DNA of 64,000 bases from Serratia nematodiphila DZ0503SBS1 (GTDB taxonomy: Bacteria > Pseudomonadota > Gammaproteobacteria > Enterobacterales > Enterobacteriaceae). The notes beneath the pieces were generated by a model. The model saw nothing but the letters and a program-made list of their open reading frames with translations, made no database searches and was not told the origin of the DNA. The stretch lies in assembly GCF_000738675.1 (NCBI RefSeq), contig NZ_JPUX01000001.1, positions 1,550,001 to 1,614,000 of the forward strand, in the 5' to 3' direction. Shown here piece after piece: positions 1-14,146 of this stretch; positions within the stretch are counted from its first letter, which is position 1; each line of letters starts with the position of its first letter. The position numbers and the translations under genes were made by a program.

Positions 1-204
1 GCCGGCACGATGTTCGAACCGGAAGCCGCCTACGACGAGAGCGAAGGCGTGTTCGAAGGTCTGGACAATGAGACGATCCCTTCGGAAACCCTGATGTCAG
101 TGATCGACGGCGATCGCCCGGATACCGCGGAAGACAACGGTCCGGATGACGAACCGCCGCAGCCGCCGCGCGGTGGCCGCCCGGCGCTGCGCGTGGTGAA
201 ATAA
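1..204 (+). CDS. sspB: Stringent starvation protein B, ClpXP adaptor (C-terminal part)
   Basis: This is the 3' end of sspB; the 5' part lies before the window. SspB delivers ssrA-tagged and other substrates to ClpXP. What remains is the acidic, Pro/Gly-rich flexible tail ending in GGRPALRVVK, the conserved terminal module that binds the ClpX zinc domain in the E. coli protein. The reading frame is open from base 1. Its neighbour to the right is convergent, with a strong terminator between them. The identification rests on the conserved tail and the sspB-gltBD neighbourhood, because the folded substrate-binding domain is not visible. Confidence 0.85.
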   Translation, partial: AGTMFEPEAAYDESEGVFEGLDNETIPSETLMSVIDGDRPDTAEDNGPDDEPPQPPRGGRPALRVVK

Positions 205-221
205 CCCCGTGAGAACAAAAG

Positions 222-251
222 AAAAAGCACCCCATGGGGGTGCTTTTTTTT
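222..251. terminator. Rho-independent terminator of sspB
   Basis: GCACCCC, loop ATG and GGGGTGC are followed by a run of nine or more T; an A-rich 5' flank makes it usable on both strands. It lies between the convergent sspB and exported-protein genes. Confidence 0.85.
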
Positions 252-268
252 TGCCCGGCAGAAGCGGG

Positions 269-748
269 TCAGCCTTTCAACGCGGCAATGCAGGCGTCGC
301 GCGGCGCGCTGAGATCGCCTACGCGTACGGTAGATAGGGCGTGGGTTGCGCGCTCACGGAAATTGGTGATGGCGGTATCGCCTTGCACTTCCGGCGGGGC
401 GGTACAAATGTCATTGAGCGGCAGATCGTTGCCTTTGTTGAGCGCCTGCAACACCGCCGCCGGATTGTAGATCAGGGCTGCGGCGAGGGCCGATTTGATG
501 CCGGCGGTAAAGCCGGCATTGCCGCCGCCGGCCAACTTGGGCGCCAGGGCAATCCAGCTGTCGTCCCCCAGCCGGATGCTGTTTTCCACGGCGCCGAACT
601 GCCCGGCCTTGCCCAACTGCGCCACGACCGGCCGTGCGCCGCGCGCTTCGATATTGTAACCAACCTCCTGCGAATCCAGCGCCATGGCTGAAGCGCTGAA
701 ACTGACGGCCAGCAGCGCGCCGGCCAACAGGGAAATGGAGCATTTCAT
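269..748 (-). CDS. Small exported protein of unknown function
   Basis: This is a 159-residue protein with a clear signal peptide: Lys at position 2, a hydrophobic stretch to about residue 20, and an Ala-rich cleavage site (SASAMA). The mature part has two cysteines (in DICTAPP and RDACIAAL) that could form a disulfide in the periplasm. I chose the start at 748 over the upstream ATG because AAGGAT sits 8 bases before it and the signal peptide begins there. I do not recognise the family. It lies downstream of gltD on the same strand with a gap, so it may be its own unit. Confidence 0.65.
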   Translation of the reverse strand: MKCSISLLAGALLAVSFSASAMALDSQEVGYNIEARGARPVVAQLGKAGQFGAVENSIRLGDDSWIALAPKLAGGGNAGFTAGIKSALAAALIYNPAAVLQALNKGNDLPLNDICTAPPEVQGDTAITNFRERATHALSTVRVGDLSAPRDACIAALKG

Positions 749-912
749 GTTCGCTATCCTTATCTCGGTGTCAGGCGCAGCCGCGCCCCGCAATGGTGCT
801 AACTCAATACTATAGCGCGTTGAGGCGGTGAGGAGCGGGGAGGTTGTTACAAAGCGTGGCCGATTAAAACAAAGGCCCGGCAATGTGCCGGGCCTTTGGC
901 GGTACGGAAGGT

Positions 913-6806
<5,894 letters not shown>

Positions 6807-7148
6807 ATCGTGAACCTCCCCAGGCTCTGCGTGACTCTCACAACCTACTGCGAGGGGGCTTCCCAATTTCAGGCAGAAGTCCAATCAGCAAGTTAACCCC
6901 GCCAATCTGCTTTTCCGCCCTCCATCAATGGCCTCTCGTGACGGTCTCACAAGTGGTATAGGACTTGTTTTAAGAGGGAGTCTTCAATTACTGCATAAAT
7001 ATGACGAGACGTTTGCCCGTCCAGAAAGCTTCCAGCGGACTTCCAACTTAGCGAGAAAGAATTCGCAGGTCAAATGTGGGCTTAAGATAGATTCTTATCG
7101 AATTGATGATGTTTATTTATTTGAAAAATAAGTGTTTTAATGCATTTT

Positions 7149-7165
7149 TGCACTATCATGGGGCA
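7149..7165. promoter_or_regulatory. NtrC (NRI)-like binding site 1
   Basis: TGCACTATCATGGGGCA fits the 17-base NtrC dyad TGCACC-N5-GGTGCA at 10 of 12 arm positions. It lies 73 bases (about seven helical turns) from site 3, a spacing that suits cooperative binding. Confidence 0.4.
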
Positions 7166-7221
7166 ACGCCGATCCACTCAGAAGTGTGAGCTGTCTCACT
7201 ATAGTGCAACCCCTTAATCTC

Positions 7222-7238
7222 TGCACCATGCTAGTGCG
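7222..7238. promoter_or_regulatory. NtrC (NRI)-like binding site 3
   Basis: TGCACCATGCTAGTGCG matches the NtrC dyad at 10 of 12 arm positions. A weaker half-site (AGTGCA at 7203-7208) lies between this and site 1. Confidence 0.4.
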
Positions 7239-7497
7239 AGGGGTAATGCCAGAGTTTTATTCTATAAGATATTGCTTTTCTGATGTTTATGACTATTTTT
7301 CACCGTGTTGTCATATTGCCGTTAACGGTTGCGTGACGATTAGAATAATTCATCAGAATTATAGTGAATTGATTTGCATTTATGATGAATAGTTATGCCT
7401 GGTGGCGCCTTGCGGGGAAAGCGTTGATCTCTGTCATCGCGGGAAAAGCCGTTTCTTATTAGCATCGCGGCTTTGAACACAGAGAACCACCAAGATT

Positions 7498-8436
7498 ATG
7501 CAGTTGCCGCAATTAGTCAATATGTTTGGCGCGGATCTCCAGCGCCGCTATGGCGAAAAGATCCATAAACTCACGCTGCACGGCGGATTCGGCTGCCCTA
7601 ACCGCGACGGCACGTTGGGGCGCGGCGGCTGTACGTTCTGCAACGTCGCCTCGTTCGCCGATGAGGCGATGCAGCGGCAGAGCATCGCCGAACAGCTGGC
7701 GCAGCAGGCCGCGCGGGTCGATCGGGCGCGGCGCTATCTGGCCTATTTCCAGGCCTATACCAGCACCTATGCGGAGGTTGAACGGCTGGAGGCGATGTAT
7801 CGGCAGGCGTTGGCGCAGAGCGCCATGGTCGGCCTGTGCGTCGGCACCCGGCCGGACTGCGTGCCGGCCGCCGCGCTGGATCTGCTGACGGGCTACCGCG
7901 AGCAAGGCTATGAGGTGTGGCTGGAGCTGGGGCTGCAGACGGCGCACGATAAAACACTGAAGCGCATCAACCGCGGCCATGATTTTCGCTGTTATCAGCA
8001 GACTGCGCGGCTGGCCCGGCAGCGCGGGCTGAAGGTGTGCTGCCATCTGATCGTCGGGCTGCCGGGAGAAACCCAGCGCGATCATCTGCTCACGCTGCAG
8101 CAGGTGACGGAGACCGGCGTCGACGGCATCAAGCTGCACCCGCTGCACGTCGTCACCGGCAGCACCCTGGCGCGGGCGTGGCAGGCCGGTCGGTTGCCCG
8201 AACTGGCGCTGGAAGATTACACCGTCAGCGCCGGGGAGATGATCCGCCATACGCCGGGGGAGGTGGTGTACCACCGCCTTTCCGCCAGCGCCCGCCGGCC
8301 GACGCTGCTGGCGCCGCTGTGGTGCGAAAACCGCTGGAGCGGCATGCAGGCGGTCGGCGCTTATCTGCAACGGCACGGCGGGCAGGGCAGCGCGCTGGAT
8401 GAAAAGCGGCGCTACCGCCCTGGCATGCCGCTCTGA
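7498..8436 (+). CDS. yhcC: YhcC-family radical SAM protein
   Basis: This 312-residue protein belongs to the YhcC/TIGR01212 branch of radical SAM enzymes. Cysteines in the N-terminal stretch (GFGCPNRDG then GGCTFCN) supply the 4Fe-4S cluster that cleaves S-adenosylmethionine. The loop between the first and second Cys is longer than the canonical CxxxCxxC, as is typical of this family. Further landmarks are GTRPDCV and the C-terminal HPLHVVTGS. The substrate is not established. Its position between gltB and arcB matches E. coli. Confidence 0.92.
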   Translation: MQLPQLVNMFGADLQRRYGEKIHKLTLHGGFGCPNRDGTLGRGGCTFCNVASFADEAMQRQSIAEQLAQQAARVDRARRYLAYFQAYTSTYAEVERLEAMYRQALAQSAMVGLCVGTRPDCVPAAALDLLTGYREQGYEVWLELGLQTAHDKTLKRINRGHDFRCYQQTARLARQRGLKVCCHLIVGLPGETQRDHLLTLQQVTETGVDGIKLHPLHVVTGSTLARAWQAGRLPELALEDYTVSAGEMIRHTPGEVVYHRLSASARRPTLLAPLWCENRWSGMQAVGAYLQRHGGQGSALDEKRRYRPGMPL

Positions 8437-8528
8437 AGTGCAATCTTTGCCACACTTCGGCGTTTGCCGCCTTATCTCACCGCTGTTTTACGGTATGATT
8501 CAAAAGATTGTGTCTGATGGGAGCCGCT

Positions 8529-10868
8529 ATGAAGCAAATCCGGGTGTTGGCCCAGTACTACGTTGATTTAATGGTGAAACTGGGGTTGGTGCGCTTCTCG
8601 CTGCTGCTGGCCTCGGCGCTGGTGGTGCTGGCGATGGTGGTGCAGATGGCGGTGACCATGCTGCTGCGCGGCGAAGTGGAAAGCATCGACGTGGTGCGTT
8701 CGATCTTCTTTGGCCTGTTGATCACCCCGTGGGCGGTCTATTTTCTCTCGGTGGTGGTGGAACAGTTGGAAGAGTCGCGCCAACGGCTGGCGCGGCTGGT
8801 GGACAAGCTGGAAGAGATGCGCCACCGCGATCTGGAGCTTAATCAGCAGCTCAAAGACAATATCAGCCAGCTGAATCAGGAGATCGCCGACCGTATCAAG
8901 GCGGAAGAAGAGCGCCTGCAGGTGATGGAAAAGCTGACGGAAGAGATGGAACAGCGCGAGCAGGCGCAGATTGAGCTGGGCCAGCAATCGGCGCTGTTGC
9001 GTTCCTTCCTCGATGCCTCGCCGGATCTGGTCTACTACCGCAACGAAGACAAAGAGTTTTCCGGCTGCAACCGCGCGATGGAGCTGCTGACCGGCAAGAG
9101 CGAGAAGCAATTGATCGGCCTGACGCCGTTCGACGTCTACGGCCAGGAGATCGCCGAAAAGGTGATCGAAACCGACGAGAAGGTGTTCCGCCACAACGTC
9201 TCGCTGACCTACGAACAGTGGTTGGTGTATCCCGATGGCCGCAAGGCCTGTTTCGAGCTGCGCAAGGTGCCGTTTTACGACCGGGTGGGCAAACGCCACG
9301 GGCTGATGGGCTTTGGCCGCGATATTACCGAGCGTAAGCGCTATCAGGACGCGCTGGAGAACGCCAGCAGGGAGAAGACCACCTTTATCTCCACCATCAG
9401 CCACGAGCTGCGTACGCCGCTTAACGGCATCGTCGGCCTGAGCCGCATTCTGCTCGATACCGAGCTGAACGACGAGCAGCTGAAATACCTGAAGACCATC
9501 CACGTCAGCGCCATCACCCTCGGCAATATCTTCAACGACATTATCGAAATGGACAAGCTCGAGCGGCGCAAGGTGCAGCTCGACAACCAGCCGGTGGACT
9601 TCACCGGTTTCCTGGCGGATTTGGAGAACCTCTCGGGCCTGCTGGCGCAGCCGAAAGGGCTGCAGTTCGTCATGGAGCCGCAGACGCCGCTGCCGCAGCA
9701 GATCGTGACCGACGGCACCCGCCTGCGGCAGATCCTGTGGAATCTGATCGGCAACGCGGTGAAATTTACCCAGCAGGGGCAAATTGTGGTGCGCGTGCGG
9801 CGCGAGGCGCAGGAGAAGCTGGTGTTCGAGGTGGAAGACTCGGGCATGGGCATCCCGCAGGACGAGCAGGACAAGATCTTCGCCATGTATTACCAGGTGA
9901 AAGATCAGCGCGGCGGCCGCCCGGCCACCGGCACCGGCATCGGGCTGGCGGTCTCCAAGCGGCTGGCGCAGAGCATGGGCGGCGACATTACCGTGCGCAG
10001 CGAACAAGGGCACGGTTCTTGCTTTACCTTAACCATCAAGGCGCCGGCGGTGCAGGAAGCCGTCAGCGCGGCGCCGGAAGAAGAGGCGCTGCCGTTGCCG
10101 GCGCTGCACATCCTGCTGGTGGAGGATATCGAACTGAACGTGATCGTGGCGCGCTCGGTGCTGGAGAAGCTGGGCAACAGCGTCGACGTGGCGATGAACG
10201 GCCACGATGCGCTGGCGATGTTCGATCCGGACGAGTTCGATCTGGTGCTGCTGGACATCCAACTGCCGGACATGACCGGGCTGGACATCGCCCGGGCGCT
10301 GCGCGAGCGCTATGCCGGGCAGGCGCTGCCGCCATTGGTGGCCCTGACCGCTAACGTGCTGAAAGACAAAAAAGAGTATCTCGAGGCGGGCATGGACGAT
10401 GTGCTGAGCAAGCCGCTGTCGGTGCCGGCGCTGACCAAGGTCATCAAACACTATTGGGATCATCAACCTTCTCACACTTCAAAGAAAACGGAGCACAAGG
10501 CGATGCAGATTAATGAGTCGTTACTCGATACCGCGATGCTGGAACAGTACATGGATCTGGTTGGCCCGCAGTTGATCCACCAAAGTCTGGAGATGTTCGA
10601 ACAGATGATGCCGGGCTATCTGGCGGTGCTGGACTCCAACATGACGGCGCGCGATCAGAAAGGCATCACTGAGGAAGGGCATAAGATCAAGGGCGCCGCC
10701 GGTTCGGTCGGTCTGCGCCATCTGCAGCAGCTGGCGCAGCAGATTCAAACGCCGACGCTGCCGGCCTGGTGGGATAACGTGCAGGATTGGGTGGATGAGC
10801 TGAAACAAGAGTGGCGCAACGACGTGCAGGTACTGCGGGCTTGGGTTGAGAACGCTGAAAAAAAATGA
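8529..10868 (+). CDS. arcB: Aerobic respiration control sensor histidine kinase ArcB
   Basis: ArcB is the membrane tripartite hybrid kinase that senses quinone redox state and phosphorylates ArcA. It has 779 residues, about the E. coli length. Two membrane segments (about 22-45 and 58-77) flank a very short periplasmic loop. A coiled-coil linker (about 78-150) precedes a PAS domain holding Cys180 and Cys241, the redox-sensitive cysteines. The dimerisation/phosphoacceptor domain has His292 in STISHELRTP. An HATPase domain with GTGIGLAVSK, a receiver domain (LLDIQLPDMTG) and a C-terminal HPt domain (EGHKIKGAAGS) follow. The start at 8529 is supported by homology. The 3' end overlaps the terminator of ArcZ on the opposite strand. 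Confidence 0.97.
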   Translation: MKQIRVLAQYYVDLMVKLGLVRFSLLLASALVVLAMVVQMAVTMLLRGEVESIDVVRSIFFGLLITPWAVYFLSVVVEQLEESRQRLARLVDKLEEMRHRDLELNQQLKDNISQLNQEIADRIKAEEERLQVMEKLTEEMEQREQAQIELGQQSALLRSFLDASPDLVYYRNEDKEFSGCNRAMELLTGKSEKQLIGLTPFDVYGQEIAEKVIETDEKVFRHNVSLTYEQWLVYPDGRKACFELRKVPFYDRVGKRHGLMGFGRDITERKRYQDALENASREKTTFISTISHELRTPLNGIVGLSRILLDTELNDEQLKYLKTIHVSAITLGNIFNDIIEMDKLERRKVQLDNQPVDFTGFLADLENLSGLLAQPKGLQFVMEPQTPLPQQIVTDGTRLRQILWNLIGNAVKFTQQGQIVVRVRREAQEKLVFEVEDSGMGIPQDEQDKIFAMYYQVKDQRGGRPATGTGIGLAVSKRLAQSMGGDITVRSEQGHGSCFTLTIKAPAVQEAVSAAPEEEALPLPALHILLVEDIELNVIVARSVLEKLGNSVDVAMNGHDALAMFDPDEFDLVLLDIQLPDMTGLDIARALRERYAGQALPPLVALTANVLKDKKEYLEAGMDDVLSKPLSVPALTKVIKHYWDHQPSHTSKKTEHKAMQINESLLDTAMLEQYMDLVGPQLIHQSLEMFEQMMPGYLAVLDSNMTARDQKGITEEGHKIKGAAGSVGLRHLQQLAQQIQTPTLPAWWDNVQDWVDELKQEWRNDVQVLRAWVENAEKK

Positions 10869-10971
10869 CCCCGACCTAAGCCGGGGTGCGCGAATATTGC
10901 GCCAACACCAGGGAAATTGTGAACCTGCGTATTGGTTTCAGTGTTCTGGTCGAGCAGGTTGTTGCGAATTC
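10858..10971 (-). ncRNA. arcZ: ArcZ small regulatory RNA
   Basis: Read leftward, the segment ends with CCAGGGAAATT-complement, then GGTGTTGGCGCAATATTCGC, then a GACCCC/GGGGTC-type hairpin and eight T. This is the conserved seed and terminator of ArcZ, the Hfq-dependent RNA that activates rpoS and represses motility and other targets. It sits between arcB and elbB as in E. coli, and its terminator overlaps the last arcB codons. A -10-like TATGAT (read leftward, at 10978-10983) places the 5' end near 10971. The 5' half has diverged strongly from E. coli. Confidence 0.88.
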
Positions 10972-11105
10972 CTAAACATCATACAGCCAACAACATAGCA
11001 AATGTAAGCGCTCTTGTTAGAAGATTCATTAAAATGTGTGATGTAGATTAGTGTTTGTCAACTCCGAGCACGAACCAGTTGACAGCAGCGACAGGAGTAA
11101 GAGTG

Positions 11106-11759
11106 ATGAAAAAGGTGGGTGTAGTCCTCAGCGGCAGCGGCGTTTATGACGGTACGGAGATCCATGAAGCGGTGCTGACGCTGCTGGCGTTGGATCGTGC
11201 CGGCGCCCAGGCGGTGTGCTTGGCGCCTGATAAACCACAACGCCATGTTATTAATCACTTATCTGGTGAGGAGATGGCGGAGTCGCGCAATGTTCTGATT
11301 GAATCGGCGCGCATTGCCCGCGGTGCGGTGCAGCCGCTGGCGCTGGCGGAGGCCGCGCAGCTGGATGCGCTGATCGTGCCCGGCGGCTTTGGCGCCGCCA
11401 AGAACCTCAGCAATTTCGCCGAAGCCGGCGCGGAATGTTGGGTCGATGAAGATTTGGCGCGCCTGACGCGCGAGATGCATAAGGCCAACAAACCAATTGG
11501 CCTGATGTGCATCGCGCCGGCGCTGTTGCCGAAACTGCTGGATCAACAAGCGCGGCTGACCATTGGCAACGATCCGGATCTGGGGGAAGTGATTGACGCC
11601 ATGGGCGGCGAACCGGTGATTTGCCCGGTGGACGACATCGTGGTGGACAGCGAACATAAGATCGTGACCACGCCGGCCTATATGCTGGCGCCGTCTATCG
11701 CGCAGGCGGCCCTGGGCATCGATAAGCTGGTGGCGCGGGTGCTGGAACTGGCTGAATGA
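11106..11759 (+). CDS. elbB: Glyoxalase ElbB (DJ-1/PfpI-like, isoprenoid biosynthesis protein)
   Basis: This 217-residue ThiJ/DJ-1/PfpI-superfamily protein has the E. coli ElbB length. The start [10 protein letters not shown] is favoured over an upstream ATG because AGGAG precedes it. The nucleophile-elbow cysteine is in [11 protein letters not shown]. ElbB has been described as a glyoxalase (methylglyoxal/glyoxal detoxification) and was earlier linked to isoprenoid synthesis. Its stop overlaps the mtgA start by four bases (ATGA), giving translational coupling. Confidence 0.93.
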   Translation: MKKVGVVLSGSGVYDGTEIHEAVLTLLALDRAGAQAVCLAPDKPQRHVINHLSGEEMAESRNVLIESARIARGAVQPLALAEAAQLDALIVPGGFGAAKNLSNFAEAGAECWVDEDLARLTREMHKANKPIGLMCIAPALLPKLLDQQARLTIGNDPDLGEVIDAMGGEPVICPVDDIVVDSEHKIVTTPAYMLAPSIAQAALGIDKLVARVLELAE

Positions 11760-12487
11760 GAAAATCGCTCGTCGGATGGCGGCGGCTGCGCCCGTGGTAT
11801 TGGCTGAAGCGAGGCGTCATCGCGATTATCGGCCTGTGGGCGCTGGGCATTGTGCTCTTCGCCTTCCTGCCGGTGCCGTTTTCCGCCGTGATGATGGAAC
11901 GGCAGGTCAGCGCCTGGCTGAGCGGCGACTTCGGCTATGTCGCCCATTCGGACTGGGTGTCGATGGACGACATCTCGCCGCAAATGGCGCTGGCGGTGAT
12001 GGCGGCGGAAGATCAGAAGTTTCCAGACCATTGGGGCTTCGACGTGGCGGCCATTGAAAAGGCGCTCAGCCACAACGAGAAGCGCCCGACGCGCATCCGT
12101 GGCGCGTCCACGCTGTCGCAGCAAACCGCCAAGAACCTGTTTTTGTGGGATGGCCGCAGCTGGCTGCGCAAAGGATTGGAGGCCGGGCTGACGTCCGGCA
12201 TCGAATTGGTGTGGACCAAGCGGCGCATTCTGACGGTGTATCTGAACATCGTCGAGTTCGGCGATGGGGTATTCGGCGTGGAAGAGGCTTCACAGCGCTT
12301 TTTCCATAAGCCGGCCAAGCGCCTGAGCGCGGCCGAAGCGGCGCTGCTGGCGGCGGTATTGCCGAATCCGCATCGCTTCAGGGCCGATGCGCCGTCCGGC
12401 TATGTGGTGCAGCGTCAACAGTGGATCATGCGGCAGATGCGGCAACTGGGCGGGGAAGCGTTTTTACGCGAGAACAAGCTGGATTAA
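11756..12487 (+). CDS. mtgA: Monofunctional biosynthetic peptidoglycan glycosyltransferase
   Basis: MtgA (243 residues) polymerises lipid II into glycan strands. It has one N-terminal membrane anchor (about 17-40) and a GT51 domain in the periplasm. The catalytic Glu lies in [15 protein letters not shown]. The other GT51 motifs are [16 protein letters not shown] and the [15 protein letters not shown] helix. There is no transpeptidase domain, as expected for this family. The elbB-mtgA overlap is the same as in E. coli. Confidence 0.96.
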   Translation: MRKSLVGWRRLRPWYWLKRGVIAIIGLWALGIVLFAFLPVPFSAVMMERQVSAWLSGDFGYVAHSDWVSMDDISPQMALAVMAAEDQKFPDHWGFDVAAIEKALSHNEKRPTRIRGASTLSQQTAKNLFLWDGRSWLRKGLEAGLTSGIELVWTKRRILTVYLNIVEFGDGVFGVEEASQRFFHKPAKRLSAAEAALLAAVLPNPHRFRADAPSGYVVQRQQWIMRQMRQLGGEAFLRENKLD

Positions 12488-12526
12488 ACGGGCGGGAACG
12501 GCACGGCGCCGCTCCCGCCAGGCGGA

Positions 12527-13102
12527 TTATTTCACGTAGGTAAAGGCGGTCGTGACGTGCTTCACGCCGCTGACCTGGCTGGCGATCTGCGCCGCCGACT
12601 GCCCTTCCTGCTGCGTGACCAGGCCCAGCAAGAACACTTCGCCGTTTTCGGTGGTGACCTTCACGTTGGACGATTTCACCGTATCGCTGGTGAGCAGCTG
12701 CGAACGCACCTTGGTGGTGATCCAGGTGTCGGAGGACGCGGTGCTCAGGCTGACCGGCGTGCCCTGACGGATTTCGTTATACACTTCGGTCGTGCCTTCC
12801 ACGCCCATGGCGATCTGCTTGGCGCGCGCGGTGAGATCGGCGTTAGGCGACTGGCCGGTCAACAGCACCTTGCCCTGATAGGCGGTGGCGACCACCCGGG
12901 CCTCTTTCTTCAACTGCTGGTCTTTGCTCAGGGCGCTTTCGACCCTGGCTTCCAGCGTGCCGTCATCCACCTGGGTCCCTACGCTGCGCGGGTCGGTGGC
13001 GGTTTTGGTGGCGACGGCCGCACTGCCGACGACGACGCCGGCGATACAGCCTTGCAACAGCAGGGCGCTGGACAGCACTGCAAATGTGGCTTTTAGCTTC
13101 AT
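12527..13102 (-). CDS. dolP: Outer-membrane lipoprotein DolP (dual BON domain)
   Basis: DolP (formerly YraP, 191 residues) is an outer-membrane lipoprotein that supports envelope integrity and the BAM complex at the division site. The lipobox is LLLQGC, with acylated Cys near residue 19. Two BON domains follow, about residues 46-115 and 124-190, containing VLLTGQ and VFLLGLV. It starts 9 bases after diaA and ends the lpoA-yraN-diaA-dolP unit. Confidence 0.95.
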   Translation of the reverse strand: MKLKATFAVLSSALLLQGCIAGVVVGSAAVATKTATDPRSVGTQVDDGTLEARVESALSKDQQLKKEARVVATAYQGKVLLTGQSPNADLTARAKQIAMGVEGTTEVYNEIRQGTPVSLSTASSDTWITTKVRSQLLTSDTVKSSNVKVTTENGEVFLLGLVTQQEGQSAAQIASQVSGVKHVTTAFTYVK

Positions 13103-13111
13103 CTCAGTTCC

Positions 13112-13702
13112 TTAATCGTCCTGGTGGGGGAATAACGTATTGTCTATCAGGTCGCACAGGCAGTTTACGGTCAACATATGCATTTCCTGAATGCGCGAGC
13201 TGCGGTGCGACGGGATGCGGATTTCGACATCCTGCTGGCCGAGCAGCCCGGCCAGCTCGCCGCCGTCGTAGCCGGTAAGTGCGACGATGGTCATATCGCG
13301 CGTCACGGCCGCCTCGACCGCCTTCACAATATCACGGCTGTTGCCGCGGGTGGAAATCGCCAGCAGCACGTCGCCGGTGTGCCCGAGCGCACGCACCTGC
13401 TTGGCGTACACTTCGTCGTGCAGCCGATCGTTGCTGATTGCCGTCAGCACCACGTTGTCGGCGTTGAGAGCGATGGCCGGCAGGCTGGGGCGCTCGGTTT
13501 CAAAACGGTTGATCATGCTGGCGGCGAAGTGCTGCGCGTTGGCCGCCGAGGTGCCGTTGCCGCAGCACAGGATTTTGTTGCCGTTGAGTAAGGATTGAAC
13601 CAGCGTCATCGCAGCGCGGGAAATGGCGTCCGGCAGTGCTTCCGCCGCCGCGATCTGGGTTTGGATGCTTTCGGTGAAACAGACTTTAATTCTATCCAGC
13701 AC
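13112..13702 (-). CDS. diaA: DnaA initiator-associating protein DiaA
   Basis: DiaA (196 residues, the E. coli length) is a SIS-domain tetramer that binds DnaA and promotes ordered assembly at oriC. The SIS fold is recognisable from [20 protein letters not shown] (phosphosugar-binding loop) and from [20 protein letters not shown]. It resembles GmhA but is placed by the lpoA-yraN-diaA-dolP order. Confidence 0.95.
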   Translation of the reverse strand: MLDRIKVCFTESIQTQIAAAEALPDAISRAAMTLVQSLLNGNKILCCGNGTSAANAQHFAASMINRFETERPSLPAIALNADNVVLTAISNDRLHDEVYAKQVRALGHTGDVLLAISTRGNSRDIVKAVEAAVTRDMTIVALTGYDGGELAGLLGQQDVEIRIPSHRSSRIQEMHMLTVNCLCDLIDNTLFPHQDD

Positions 13703-13753
13703 GTTGTATTAATCCACTAAGTCAAAGGGCCGGTCTGCGCCGCAAAACCCCGA

Positions 13754-14146
13754 TTAATCCGTATTGAAGGCGTTGGGTATCCATTCTAACTGGCTACCGG
13801 TAATGGCCAAAACATCAAAACGGCAAGATGATGTGTCAAAACTGGCTCCGCGCCCCGCCAGCCAGACGGCGGCGGCGTGCAGCAACCGCTGTTGTTTGCG
13901 AAAGGTGACGCTGGCGGCCGCGCCGCCGAAGGCGTCGTTGCGGCGGTAGCGCACTTCGACGAACACCCAGGTGGTGCCGTCGCGCATGATGAGGTCGAGC
14001 TCACCGCCGCGCACCGCGACATTGGCGGCGCAGAAGGTGAGCCCGGCGTGTTCCAGGTGACGGCGGGCCAGTAACTCATAGCCCGCCCCTGAGGCGCGTG
14101 GGTTCAAGAGACTGGAACGACCGTACCCTGACGGTATTGCAGCCAA
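13754..14146 (-). CDS. yraN: UPF0102 nuclease-fold protein YraN
   Basis: This 130-residue UPF0102 protein has an endonuclease-like (restriction-endonuclease) fold. Visible signature residues are in [12 protein letters not shown] and VFVEVRYRR, the D/E-x-K-like core of the family. Its role is unproven. The 5' end overlaps the 3' end of lpoA by about 40 bases, so the two are coupled. Confidence 0.92.
   Translation of the reverse strand: MAAIPSGYGRSSLLNPRASGAGYELLARRHLEHAGLTFCAANVAVRGGELDLIMRDGTTWVFVEVRYRRNDAFGGAAASVTFRKQQRLLHAAAVWLAGRGASFDTSSCRFDVLAITGSQLEWIPNAFNTD

Larger units (their letters stand above)
6807..7497. promoter_or_regulatory. gltB/yhcC divergent intergenic region
   Basis: This 690-base stretch has no convincing gene. 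It becomes AT-rich from about 7050 to 7400. It must hold the promoters of gltBD (leftward) and yhcC (rightward). The recognisable elements are NtrC-like dyads near 7149-7238, listed separately. A weak sigma-54-like element with correct GG-N10-GC spacing can be read leftward at about 6849-6866, but both half-elements deviate from consensus. Short open frames here have no family signature. Confidence 0.5.

Noticed and set aside
7398..7420. Sigma-54 promoter (TGGTGGCGCCTTGC) before yhcC
   Set aside because: The GG-to-GC spacing is nine, not ten bases, which normally abolishes sigma-54 recognition.
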